Origin: Lachnospiraceae bacterium
GTDB lineage: Bacteria > Bacillota > Clostridia > Lachnospirales > Lachnospiraceae
Assembly (NCBI GenBank): GCA_024684055.1
Contig: JAIKXN010000242.1
Coordinates: 1-42,287 of the forward strand
Length of the DNA: 42,287 nt
Direction of reading: 5' to 3'
In this document: positions 33,734 through 40,513 of the stretch, in pieces
Layout: every line of letters begins with the position of its first letter
How positions within the stretch are numbered: position 1 is the first letter of the stretch
Made by a program: the position numbers and the translations under genes
The notes under the pieces: generated by a model
Databases searched by the model: none
What the model saw: only the letters and a program-made list of their open reading frames with translations
Told to the model about the DNA's origin: nothing

Positions 33734-35524
33734 ATGAAGGATTCGAACAGCGGAATAAAATTTTATATTCGACGTATTCGTGAAGGCCGCCTCAAAGAAA
33801 TGTGGAGGCAGATTAAATGGATTTACGGCTACGGCAAACATTACTGGCTTCAGATTATACTCTATACGCTTCTGGGGCTGGTTAATATAGGCTTATCCCT
33901 TCTGTCGGGACTTGTTTCCAAGGATCTCGTTGATATTATTACAGGACATCAGACAGGAGCTGTAATAAGTTATTTTGTAATGATGATCGTTTATAATGTG
34001 ACGTCGATGATTCTAAATCAGATTGCACAGTATGTATCAACGTATTTAAAGATAAAAGTCGATAATGAAATAAAAGCTGATATATTCGGAAAAATACTTG
34101 TCACGGACTGGGAATCGCTGACTTCGTATCATACGGGAGATTTGCTTACAAGATGGAGCGGTGATGTAAGTGTGGTTTCCGGAGGCATACTTAATTTCGT
34201 TCCGGACATGATACTTTATTTTGTAAGATTTGTTGCCGCGTTTGCAATGGTAATCTATTTCGATCCTTCCTTTGCATTCTTTGCTTTTCTGGGACTTCCG
34301 ATATCCTTTATTCTTTCGAGAACACTTCTCAAAAAAATGGTGGGCAATAATGAAAAATCGGCAGCCATGAATGCAAAAATGTCAGGTTTTAATCAGGAAG
34401 CTTTTTCCAATATTCAGATGATCAAATCATTTGACCTGGCGAAACTGTATATACAGAGACTTAAGGAGATTCAGAAAGAATACCTCGGAATGAGACTGTC
34501 GTTCCAGAGAATGTCTATTGTAACCTCGGTTTTGTTTTCAACGATAGCGCTGCTTGTTTCTTATTCGTCATACGGCTGGGGAATTTACAGAGTGTGGAGC
34601 AATGCTATTTCATACGGTACCATGACAATGTTTCTCGGGCTTTCGGGTTCGCTTACCGGTTCGCTTAACAATCTTACGTCTCTGTTTCCGACCGTTATCG
34701 GACTGACTACTTCGGCAGGACGTCTTATGGATATTGTCGAAATGCCGCAGGAAGATTATTCCAATGATGACGTAGCGCTGGAGTTCCTTAACAAGTACAG
34801 AAATGAAGGTATCAGCCTTAAGATAGACGAGATAGATTTCAAATATAAAACAGGCACTGAAAATGTTTTTGAAAGTGCATCAATGATTGCCCGTCCTCAT
34901 GAGACGGTTGCACTTGTAGGTCCTTCGGGAGAAGGAAAAACCACAATGTTAAGAATTCTTTTGTCGCTTATTTTCGCACAAAGCGGTAATTCGGTTCTTT
35001 TTAACGGAAGCGATGAAGAGAATTGCAAAGAAAAGATTAAACTCGATCCTTCGGCGAGAAAAATGTTTTCGTATGTACCCCAGGGCAATTCGATGGTTTC
35101 AGGTACGATTGCGTATAACATGAGAATGGTTAAGCCTGATGCCACGGATGAGGAAATCATAGAAGCACTAAAACTTGCATGCGCGTGGGATTTCGTTGAG
35201 AAATTACCCAAAGGAATAGAAAGCGAGATTAAGGAAAGAGGCGGAGGATTTTCCGAAGGCCAGGCGCAGAGACTTTCGATAGCGCGTGCGCTTATAAGAA
35301 GGTCGCCGATTCTTCTTCTTGATGAAGCGACATCGGCACTTGATGTTAAAACGGAAAGAAAGCTTCTTAAAAACATCATGAAGGATGATTATCCGAGAAC
35401 CCTTATTGTTACAACACACAGACCTACGGTACTTACCATATGTAACAGGGTGTACGAGATAAAAGACAAGAAACTTACGGTACTCGATGATATAGAAATC
35501 GACAAGCTTATCAGAGATTTCTAA
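33734..35524 (+). CDS. ABC exporter, fused membrane and ATP-binding domains
   Basis: A 596-aa half-transporter, probably a homodimer. Six membrane helices (about 35-330) are followed by the ATPase domain: Walker A GPSGEGKTT (396-404), signature SEGQ (507-510, the variant of SGGQ with Glu in place of the first Gly), Walker B LLLDEATSALD with Glu531, and H-loop His562. There is no peptidase C39 domain, so any leader removal must come from a separate protease. It lies between the leader-bearing protein and, 1.4 kb further on, a Ser/His peptidase gene. Substrate unknown; export of the 154-aa protein is the simplest guess. The last residues (about 570-596) are an acidic, basic mixed tail. Confidence 0.9.
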   Translation: MKDSNSGIKFYIRRIREGRLKEMWRQIKWIYGYGKHYWLQIILYTLLGLVNIGLSLLSGLVSKDLVDIITGHQTGAVISYFVMMIVYNVTSMILNQIAQYVSTYLKIKVDNEIKADIFGKILVTDWESLTSYHTGDLLTRWSGDVSVVSGGILNFVPDMILYFVRFVAAFAMVIYFDPSFAFFAFLGLPISFILSRTLLKKMVGNNEKSAAMNAKMSGFNQEAFSNIQMIKSFDLAKLYIQRLKEIQKEYLGMRLSFQRMSIVTSVLFSTIALLVSYSSYGWGIYRVWSNAISYGTMTMFLGLSGSLTGSLNNLTSLFPTVIGLTTSAGRLMDIVEMPQEDYSNDDVALEFLNKYRNEGISLKIDEIDFKYKTGTENVFESASMIARPHETVALVGPSGEGKTTMLRILLSLIFAQSGNSVLFNGSDEENCKEKIKLDPSARKMFSYVPQGNSMVSGTIAYNMRMVKPDATDEEIIEALKLACAWDFVEKLPKGIESEIKERGGGFSEGQAQRLSIARALIRRSPILLLDEATSALDVKTERKLLKNIMKDDYPRTLIVTTHRPTVLTICNRVYEIKDKKLTVLDDIEIDKLIRDF

Positions 35525-35551
35525 AAAAATATATAAATGGAAGTGACAGAA

Positions 35552-36925
35552 ATGAGCGAACAGAAGAGTATACAGAAAAAAGAAGGTTTTGGAAGTAAGT
35601 TGGGATTTATTTTTGCGGCTGCAGGTTCTGCGGTAGGACTCGGAAATATCTGGAGATTCCCTTATCTGGCAGCAAAATACGGCGGCGGAATTTTCCTTTT
35701 GGTTTACATAATATTGGCAGTAACTTTTGGCTTCTCTCTTATGATAACCGAGATCGGAATAGGCAGAAAGACCGGAAAATCCGTTATCGGAGCTTATAAA
35801 GATGTTGATAAAAGATTTGCATTTCTGGGCCCTGTGGCTGCAGTGGTACCTTTTATCATTACACCTTATTACTGCGTGATCGGCGGCTGGGTACTTAAAT
35901 ATCTTTTTGAATTCATAAGGGGAAACGGAAGAAATGTAGCAGATGAAGGCGATTTCTTTACAGGCTTTATTTCCGGATGGCAGAAGCCTTCGATTTTCTT
36001 TATCGTTTTTGCACTTCTTACAGCGCTTGTAGTTGTTCTCGGAGTACAGAAAGGAATTGAGGGAATCAGCAAGATCCTTATGCCCGTTCTTATCGTGCTT
36101 ATTATAGGAATTGCAGTTTATACTATGACTATTCCCGGTGCGCTTGCAGGTGCAAAATATTATATTCTTCCTAATTTTGAGGGATTTACATTTACGACTT
36201 TTCTTAAGACTCTGGTAGCGGCCATGGGACAGCTCTTTTATTCTATGTCGCTTGCCATGGGTATTATGGTTACATACGGTTCTTACATGAGAAAAGAGGA
36301 CTCGCTTGAAGGTTCTGTAAGACAGATAGAGATTTTCGATACGGCAGTTGCTTTTCTTGCAGGTCTTATCATAGTTCCCGCGGTATTTGCTTTCAGCGGT
36401 GGAAATCCCGAAGCATTAAACAAAGGACCGAGTCTTATGTTTATTACGCTTCCTAATGTATTTCAGACAATGAAGGGCGGACAGATAGTCGGAGCATTCT
36501 TTTTCTTCCTGGTTGCCCTTGCGGCGCTGACATCATCCATATCGCTTCTTGAAACGATTGTTTCGATCGTGAGCGAGAAGACAAAATTAAACAGATTTAT
36601 CAGTACGATAATCTGCTTTGCTTTTGTGGTCATAATCGGAATGACTTCGGTATTCGGTTACAGCATCTGGGATAAAGTTACGATTTTCGGATATCAGTTC
36701 CTGGACTTCTATGACTTCATTTCGAACAATGTGATCATGCCTGTCGTATCGCTTATCACATGTATTCTCATAGGCTATTTTGCCAAGACCAAATATATTG
36801 AAGATGAAGTTCTTCACGGCGAAAAGAAATTCTCTGCAAGGGGACTTTACAAGGTTATGATTCTTGCAATCTGCCCCATCTGCATGATAGTGATTCTTAT
36901 AAGCAATTTCTTCCTGAGTCTGTAA
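35552..36925 (+). CDS. Sodium-dependent transporter of the neurotransmitter:sodium symporter family
   Basis: A 457-aa polytopic protein with about 11-12 helices. The first helix AAAGSAVGLGNIWRFPYLAA holds the sodium and substrate site conserved from LeuT to animal transporters; 11-helix bacterial forms such as TnaT and MhsT import tryptophan or other hydrophobic amino acids. The start at 35552 is preferred to ATG 35537 because GGAAGTG lies 6 bases before it. It starts 27 bases after the ABC exporter and may share its transcript. Whether it belongs to the peptide system or is a simple amino-acid importer is undecided; the latter is more likely. Confidence 0.93.
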   Translation: MSEQKSIQKKEGFGSKLGFIFAAAGSAVGLGNIWRFPYLAAKYGGGIFLLVYIILAVTFGFSLMITEIGIGRKTGKSVIGAYKDVDKRFAFLGPVAAVVPFIITPYYCVIGGWVLKYLFEFIRGNGRNVADEGDFFTGFISGWQKPSIFFIVFALLTALVVVLGVQKGIEGISKILMPVLIVLIIGIAVYTMTIPGALAGAKYYILPNFEGFTFTTFLKTLVAAMGQLFYSMSLAMGIMVTYGSYMRKEDSLEGSVRQIEIFDTAVAFLAGLIIVPAVFAFSGGNPEALNKGPSLMFITLPNVFQTMKGGQIVGAFFFFLVALAALTSSISLLETIVSIVSEKTKLNRFISTIICFAFVVIIGMTSVFGYSIWDKVTIFGYQFLDFYDFISNNVIMPVVSLITCILIGYFAKTKYIEDEVLHGEKKFSARGLYKVMILAICPICMIVILISNFFLSL

Positions 36926-36942
36926 TTAAACGGACTCGGGAC
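36912..36942. terminator. Hairpin between convergent genes
   Basis: TCCTGAGTCTGT and ACGGACTCGGGA form a 12-bp stem with two G-T pairs around AATTAA, overlapping the stop codon of the transporter gene. No T run follows on either strand, so it may be a weak or factor-assisted bidirectional terminator. Confidence 0.5.
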
Positions 36943-36954
36943 AGGATGATCGGT

Positions 36955-37407
36955 TTACGATTTGTTGCCTGTTTTCAGTTTGTGAATGAAGTTACTGATT
37001 TTTTCTCTGTCGGGAAGAAGGAAGAGCCATACTTTCCATGACAGGATATAAAAAGGATTATGAACGCTGAAATAGATTTTCTTTTTGTAAAAGCCGGTCA
37101 TGATGCCGTATACCTGATAGAGTGAAATCGGTCCTTCGATTTCCGACTGGTTATCGCCGACAAAATAAAGTTTTGATCCGTTTACTCTGAAGACTCTGTG
37201 AAGAACCTGTTTGCCGGATTTTCTTCGAAATAAAAGAACATCACCGCGACGTATATTATGGTTTTTAAGCGGTGATATAACCACCTCGTCTTTTTCGGGA
37301 ATTATCAGGGGGTACATGCTGTATCCCTGCAGATGTATCCGAACACTCTTTCCGGAGGCGAGAACATCGTCAATTTTAATTTTCTCAAAAAGATTATTAT
37401 CTATCAT
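36955..37407 (-). CDS. S24/S26-type peptidase (Ser/His signal-peptidase-like)
   Basis: A 150-aa protein of the S24/S26 peptidase type. GYSMYPLI gives the nucleophile Ser30; VLHRVFRV gives His70, the position where bacterial signal peptidases have Lys and the SEC11/SipW branch has His; FVGDNQ gives Asp85. A hydrophobic stretch near the C-terminus (about 118-132) may anchor it. It lacks an N-terminal anchor, unlike normal signal peptidase I, so the catalytic part may be cytoplasmic. Such stand-alone forms are found beside ABC exporters and PqqD/HPr-kinase genes, suggesting a role in leader removal (inference). The start was moved to ATG 37407, because GGGAAG lies just upstream and would overlap the longer start (TTG 37419). 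Minus strand, divergent from the PqqD-kinase gene. Confidence 0.85.
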   Translation of the reverse strand: MIDNNLFEKIKIDDVLASGKSVRIHLQGYSMYPLIIPEKDEVVISPLKNHNIRRGDVLLFRRKSGKQVLHRVFRVNGSKLYFVGDNQSEIEGPISLYQVYGIMTGFYKKKIYFSVHNPFYILSWKVWLFLLPDREKISNFIHKLKTGNKS

Positions 37408-37444
37408 TATTCTTCCCAATTCTACTTATTACAGATCAATGACA

Positions 37445-37476
37445 TTGTAGCATTTTTAAAGGCCCGATGCTATAAT
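37445..37476 (+). promoter_or_regulatory. Extended -10 promoter of the PqqD-kinase gene
   Basis: TGCTATAAT at 37468-37476 is a perfect -10 with extended TG; TTGTAG at 37445 is a poor -35 with a 20-base spacer. The ATG at 37501 follows with GGAG 6 bases upstream. Confidence 0.6.
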
Positions 37477-37500
37477 TAAAGCGTAAATACGGAGATTTTT

Positions 37501-38685
37501 ATGAAGAGAAACAATTCGTTTTATATAAAAAACATAGCCGGAAAAAAGTACATTGTTCCATATGCGCAGATGCTGGCGGACATGTTCTCGGGAGTTAAGA
37601 TCAATGAAACCGGAGAGTATATCTGGAACCTGCTTGAAAAGGATAAGGAAAAAGATGAGCTGATCGAAAAGTGCTGCGAGTATTATGAAACTTCGGGAGA
37701 TGAATGCGAGACAGTAAAAAAAGATGTTTCGGAATTTATCAAAATGCTTTTCTCATACGGGATGATCATAAACGGCAAAATGTTCTCAGAGAAAAATGAT
37801 CTGATAAAGCGTATTTCGATCGCAGGCATCAAAATCGGATTATACGGAGACGGCGAATGTTTAAGAGATGATTTCGATGCTTTTGAAATAAAAAGAAGCG
37901 ACGATGAAAATAAAGCGGATTGCGGAGGAGATGATTTAAGAATTGAAATCCTTCATTCCTTAAGTCCCGTATATGAAAACGGCAGGGAAATAATCAGAAA
38001 CGCAGTTGTCGATACGGTTGAATGCGAGGACAGATATGTTCTAACCTTTTCGGAATCCGACGAAATAATCGAATGCCAGATCAACAAAGAAGGAACACTC
38101 GCAAAAATTTATACACAAAGCAATTTGAGCGATGAAGGAAAAGAGATTCTGTTTCACGCAATAAGACATGTATTCTTGTACAGGGCACTGATGGAAGGAA
38201 TTCCTGCAGTTCATTCGGTTTCGATATTGTATAACAACAAGGCATGGCTTTTTTCGGCATCATCAGGAACCGGCAAATCCACGCATGCTGAACTCTGGAA
38301 AAAGCTCTACGCAACGGAATTCATAAACGGAGATCTAAATCTTATCGGATGTTCAAATAATAAGGCTTATATATATGGATTGCCATGGTGTGGCACAAGC
38401 GGAATCTGCAATACCGGGAAATATGAAATCGGCGGAATCTTTCTATTAAGAAGAAGCGAAAGAAATTACGTTGAGGAATTAAGCGAAGACGAAAAAAGAT
38501 TGCTTGTTCAGCAAAGGATTGTTTCTCCTTCGTGGAATACAGACCTCGTTGACAGACAGTTTGAAACAGTCGATGCCGTATGCGATAAAATAATGACGGC
38601 CAGACTGTACTGCACAAAAGACGACGAAGCAGCCAAGGTGCTAAAGGAATATATTGATACAAAGAGTCAGACCGAAGCCGTATAA
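37501..38685 (+). CDS. PqqD domain fused to HPr-kinase-like domain
   Basis: A 394-aa fusion. Residues 1-95 look like PqqD: INETGEYIWNLLEKD, then ELIEKCCEYY and FIKMLFSYGMI. Residues 100-215 are a variable linker domain. Residues 230-370 are an HPr kinase/phosphorylase-like ATPase: AVHSVSI, P-loop SASSGTGKST (252-261), INGDLNLIG and GLPWCGTSGI. In paeninodin-type lasso clusters a kinase of this fold phosphorylates a serine of the precursor peptide, and PqqD domains bind leaders. One protein with both modules is thus well suited to recognise and phosphorylate a peptide; the target is not known. Own promoter. Its last 15 codons are tandemly duplicated after the stop (see 38638-38730). Confidence 0.88.
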   Translation: MKRNNSFYIKNIAGKKYIVPYAQMLADMFSGVKINETGEYIWNLLEKDKEKDELIEKCCEYYETSGDECETVKKDVSEFIKMLFSYGMIINGKMFSEKNDLIKRISIAGIKIGLYGDGECLRDDFDAFEIKRSDDENKADCGGDDLRIEILHSLSPVYENGREIIRNAVVDTVECEDRYVLTFSESDEIIECQINKEGTLAKIYTQSNLSDEGKEILFHAIRHVFLYRALMEGIPAVHSVSILYNNKAWLFSASSGTGKSTHAELWKKLYATEFINGDLNLIGCSNNKAYIYGLPWCGTSGICNTGKYEIGGIFLLRRSERNYVEELSEDEKRLLVQQRIVSPSWNTDLVDRQFETVDAVCDKIMTARLYCTKDDEAAKVLKEYIDTKSQTEAV

Positions 38686-38730
38686 GTGCAAAAGACATAT
38701 ATGGATAAAAAGAGTCAGGATGAAGCATAA
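38638..38730 (+). repeat. Tandem duplication of the 3' end of the PqqD-kinase gene
   Basis: The last 16 codons (38638-38685, encoding VLKEYIDTKSQTEAV and stop) are followed immediately by a 45-base diverged copy (38686-38730, VQKTYMDKKSQDEA and stop) in the same frame. Eleven of fifteen residues align with identity or close similarity. The second copy is now untranslated unless the first stop is read through. Confidence 0.8.
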
Positions 38731-38766
38731 ACAGTCAGGGAGTCGGAAGACTTCGGTATAACAGTG

Positions 38767-38789
38767 ATTTATATTTTTAAAATATAAAT
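38767..38789. repeat. AT-only perfect palindrome upstream of the 87-aa peptide gene
   Basis: ATTTATATTTT and its exact complement flank a single T. It contains no G or C. It lies 37 bases before the ATG of the small peptide gene and just ahead of its ribosome binding site. It may be an operator, a promoter region or a weak mRNA hairpin. Confidence 0.5.
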
Positions 38790-38825
38790 AAAGTTTCAGA
38801 TGAAATTCAAAAAGGAGGTATCATC

Positions 38826-39089
38826 ATGATAGGTTTAGTTGGTTTGAACTGGTTTAATCAGAACAATACGGTCGGAAGAGATCTTTGGGCTATTACACTC
38901 GCTGAAGGCGGCGGAAATCCTACAATGAAGGTTAATCCTATTTATGTGAAGGAACCCGAAAAGACTGAATCTGACGAAAAGGTTAGTGAGAGTTCGGCGG
39001 AGACTTCCGAAGAGAATAAAAATGTAGGCGCTGCCGAAACTTTTGAAGAAGAATATGATTCGGCCTATGAGACGGAAGGATACGAATAA
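38826..39089 (+). CDS. Small Ser/Thr/Glu-rich peptide, candidate substrate of the PqqD-kinase
   Basis: An 87-aa protein with a near-perfect ribosome binding site AAGGAGGT 7 bases before the ATG, which suggests high expression. Residues 1-41 are mixed hydrophobic/polar with three Trp or Phe clusters (LNWFNQNN, DLWAITLAEGGGN); residues 42-87 are acidic and rich in Ser, Thr, Glu and end in YDSAYETEGYE. There is no cysteine, signal peptide or membrane helix. Position 140 bases after the PqqD-HPr-kinase gene on the same strand, plus the run of serines in the tail, makes it a candidate substrate. No core peptide of a known class is recognisable, so it could also be an unrelated small protein. Confidence 0.65.
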   Translation: MIGLVGLNWFNQNNTVGRDLWAITLAEGGGNPTMKVNPIYVKEPEKTESDEKVSESSAETSEENKNVGAAETFEEEYDSAYETEGYE

Positions 39090-39167
39090 AATCATTTTAA
39101 TTCAATCGGAGAGCGGCATCGGCATTAAAAGACTTCCGAATAACAGGCAGAAGGGTGCGGGATATTT

Positions 39168-39752
39168 ATGAGCAGTAAAGATACAGAAAGCGGTATGATC
39201 ATGCCGGACGAAAATACGGTTTACATGAAAACATATCTTGGTAACAGACTTAATCCGATCAAGCCGGATGCCAAGGATATTAAGATCGAAGATGTGGCAC
39301 ATGCGCTTTCGCTTCTTTGCAGAGGAAACGGACAGGTAACGCATTTTTATTCGGTAGGTCAGCATTGCATTAATGCAGCTAAAGAGGCTGAAACCAGAAA
39401 CGAATCGGACAGAGTGATTCTTGCGTCTCTTTTGCATGATGCATCCGAAGCTTATATGTCCGATGTCATAAGACCAATAAAGCAGTTTCTTCCGAAATAC
39501 ATCGAGATCGAAAATAATTTTCTTGATAAGGTTTACGAGAGATTCGGACTCGGAAAACTGACTGAGGAAGAAAGGATTAAAGTAAAAAGTATTGACGATG
39601 CTCTTTTGGATTATGACATGGTTGAACTGCTAAAAGAACCAATGCCGGCAGACGGCTATAAGTTCTTAAGAAAACCGGATATTGAATTCCGGCCTTTTGA
39701 GGAAGTCGAAAAAGAATATATTCAAATCTTTAAAAAGTATTATAATGAATAA
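39168..39752 (+). CDS. HD-domain hydrolase (YfbR/5'-nucleotidase-like)
   Basis: A 194-aa HD-superfamily metal-dependent phosphohydrolase. The metal ligands are visible: His66 in YSVGQHC, the His90-Asp91 pair in LLHDASEAY, and a late Asp near 145-150 in SIDDALLDYD. The arrangement fits the YfbR-like branch, which removes phosphate from (deoxy)nucleoside monophosphates, and similar proteins are frequent on phages and in accessory regions. ATG 39168 is preceded by AAGGGTGCGGG. A shorter form could start at Met10 or Met12. It is separated from the upstream peptide gene by 78 bases and probably shares its transcript. Confidence 0.85.
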   Translation: MSSKDTESGMIMPDENTVYMKTYLGNRLNPIKPDAKDIKIEDVAHALSLLCRGNGQVTHFYSVGQHCINAAKEAETRNESDRVILASLLHDASEAYMSDVIRPIKQFLPKYIEIENNFLDKVYERFGLGKLTEEERIKVKSIDDALLDYDMVELLKEPMPADGYKFLRKPDIEFRPFEEVEKEYIQIFKKYYNE

Positions 39753-39776
39753 GATATAAAAAAAGAGGTGTAAAAA

Positions 39777-40451
39777 ATGCTTTATTTAACATTAACTTCC
39801 GAAGAAGCACTGCAGGCGCTTGATAACCTTGAATCAGGACTTTCTTCGGTAGACGGTATAACAGGATATTTATATTCAATAGGAGGAACGATACTTGCGG
39901 CGATTGCCGGATTGTTCGGAGTCGGCATATCGGTTATAGTGTTTGTTGTTCCCATTATAGCAGCTATAGTCGGAGTGATCGTTTCAATCATAGAGTATCT
40001 TTTACCTGCAATAGCACTGTTTAAAATGGCAAGGAAAGCAGGTTACAAGTATCCCTGGATGGCTTTCATTCCCATAGTTCAGACATATCTTGAATTTGTT
40101 TTGCCGAGACGTGAATTTAATGTTATTTTTAAAACAAAGAACAGATCGGTAATGGGTATTATAGCCATAGCTCTTTCGTATTTCGGATCGGCGGTTGTTG
40201 TGGCACTTAATGCGGTTCCGCCTCTCGGGCAGATTCTGGATCCGCTTCTTCCCTTTGTGCTTTATGCATTGGGATGGAGAAAGAAATATGATATGATCCG
40301 AACTTTCGGAACAAAGGAACTTGCTATTCCGATTTCGATATTAAGTATTATTTTCCCGTTCCTTTATACAATAACTCTTCTCTTCCTTATGAATAAGGAT
40401 CCTGAGTACGGAGCAGGAAACTACTACAACGTTCCAATGGATGATGTATAA
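39777..40451 (+). CDS. DUF5684-like membrane protein
   Basis: A 224-aa protein with about five membrane helices, the first after a 30-residue outer segment. KMARKAGYKYPWMAFIPIVQTY matches the pattern of DUF5684-type proteins (a basic stretch, then W-x-x-x-I-P at the start of a helix), which lack a known function and often appear near signal peptidases or secreted proteins. It starts 24 bases after the HD gene with AGAGGTG as ribosome binding site and is followed by a terminator, so it ends this transcript. Confidence 0.78.
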   Translation: MLYLTLTSEEALQALDNLESGLSSVDGITGYLYSIGGTILAAIAGLFGVGISVIVFVVPIIAAIVGVIVSIIEYLLPAIALFKMARKAGYKYPWMAFIPIVQTYLEFVLPRREFNVIFKTKNRSVMGIIAIALSYFGSAVVVALNAVPPLGQILDPLLPFVLYALGWRKKYDMIRTFGTKELAIPISILSIIFPFLYTITLLFLMNKDPEYGAGNYYNVPMDDV

Positions 40452-40454
40452 TTA

Positions 40455-40497
40455 TTTCGCCGGCAGTTGATTCTACCGGCGAAAATTATATATTTTT
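40455..40497 (+). terminator. Terminator after the DUF5684-like gene
   Basis: A 9-bp perfect stem TTTCGCCGG / CCGGCGAAA with a 12-base loop, extended by AT pairs outside, then TATATTTTTT. It ends 17 bases before the rlmD start codon. Confidence 0.8.
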
Positions 40498-40513
40498 TAG
40501 TCAGGAGATAAAT

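Noticed and set aside
35537-35551. Five-codon longer start of the sodium symporter
   Set aside because: The second ATG at 35552 has GGAAGTG at the proper distance, while the first has no ribosome binding site.
33053-39089. Lasso-peptide gene cluster
   Set aside because: The HPr-kinase, PqqD, nucleotidyltransferase and ABC parts recall one, but there is no asparagine-synthetase-like cyclase and no transglutaminase-like leader peptidase, and neither small protein has a convincing lasso core.
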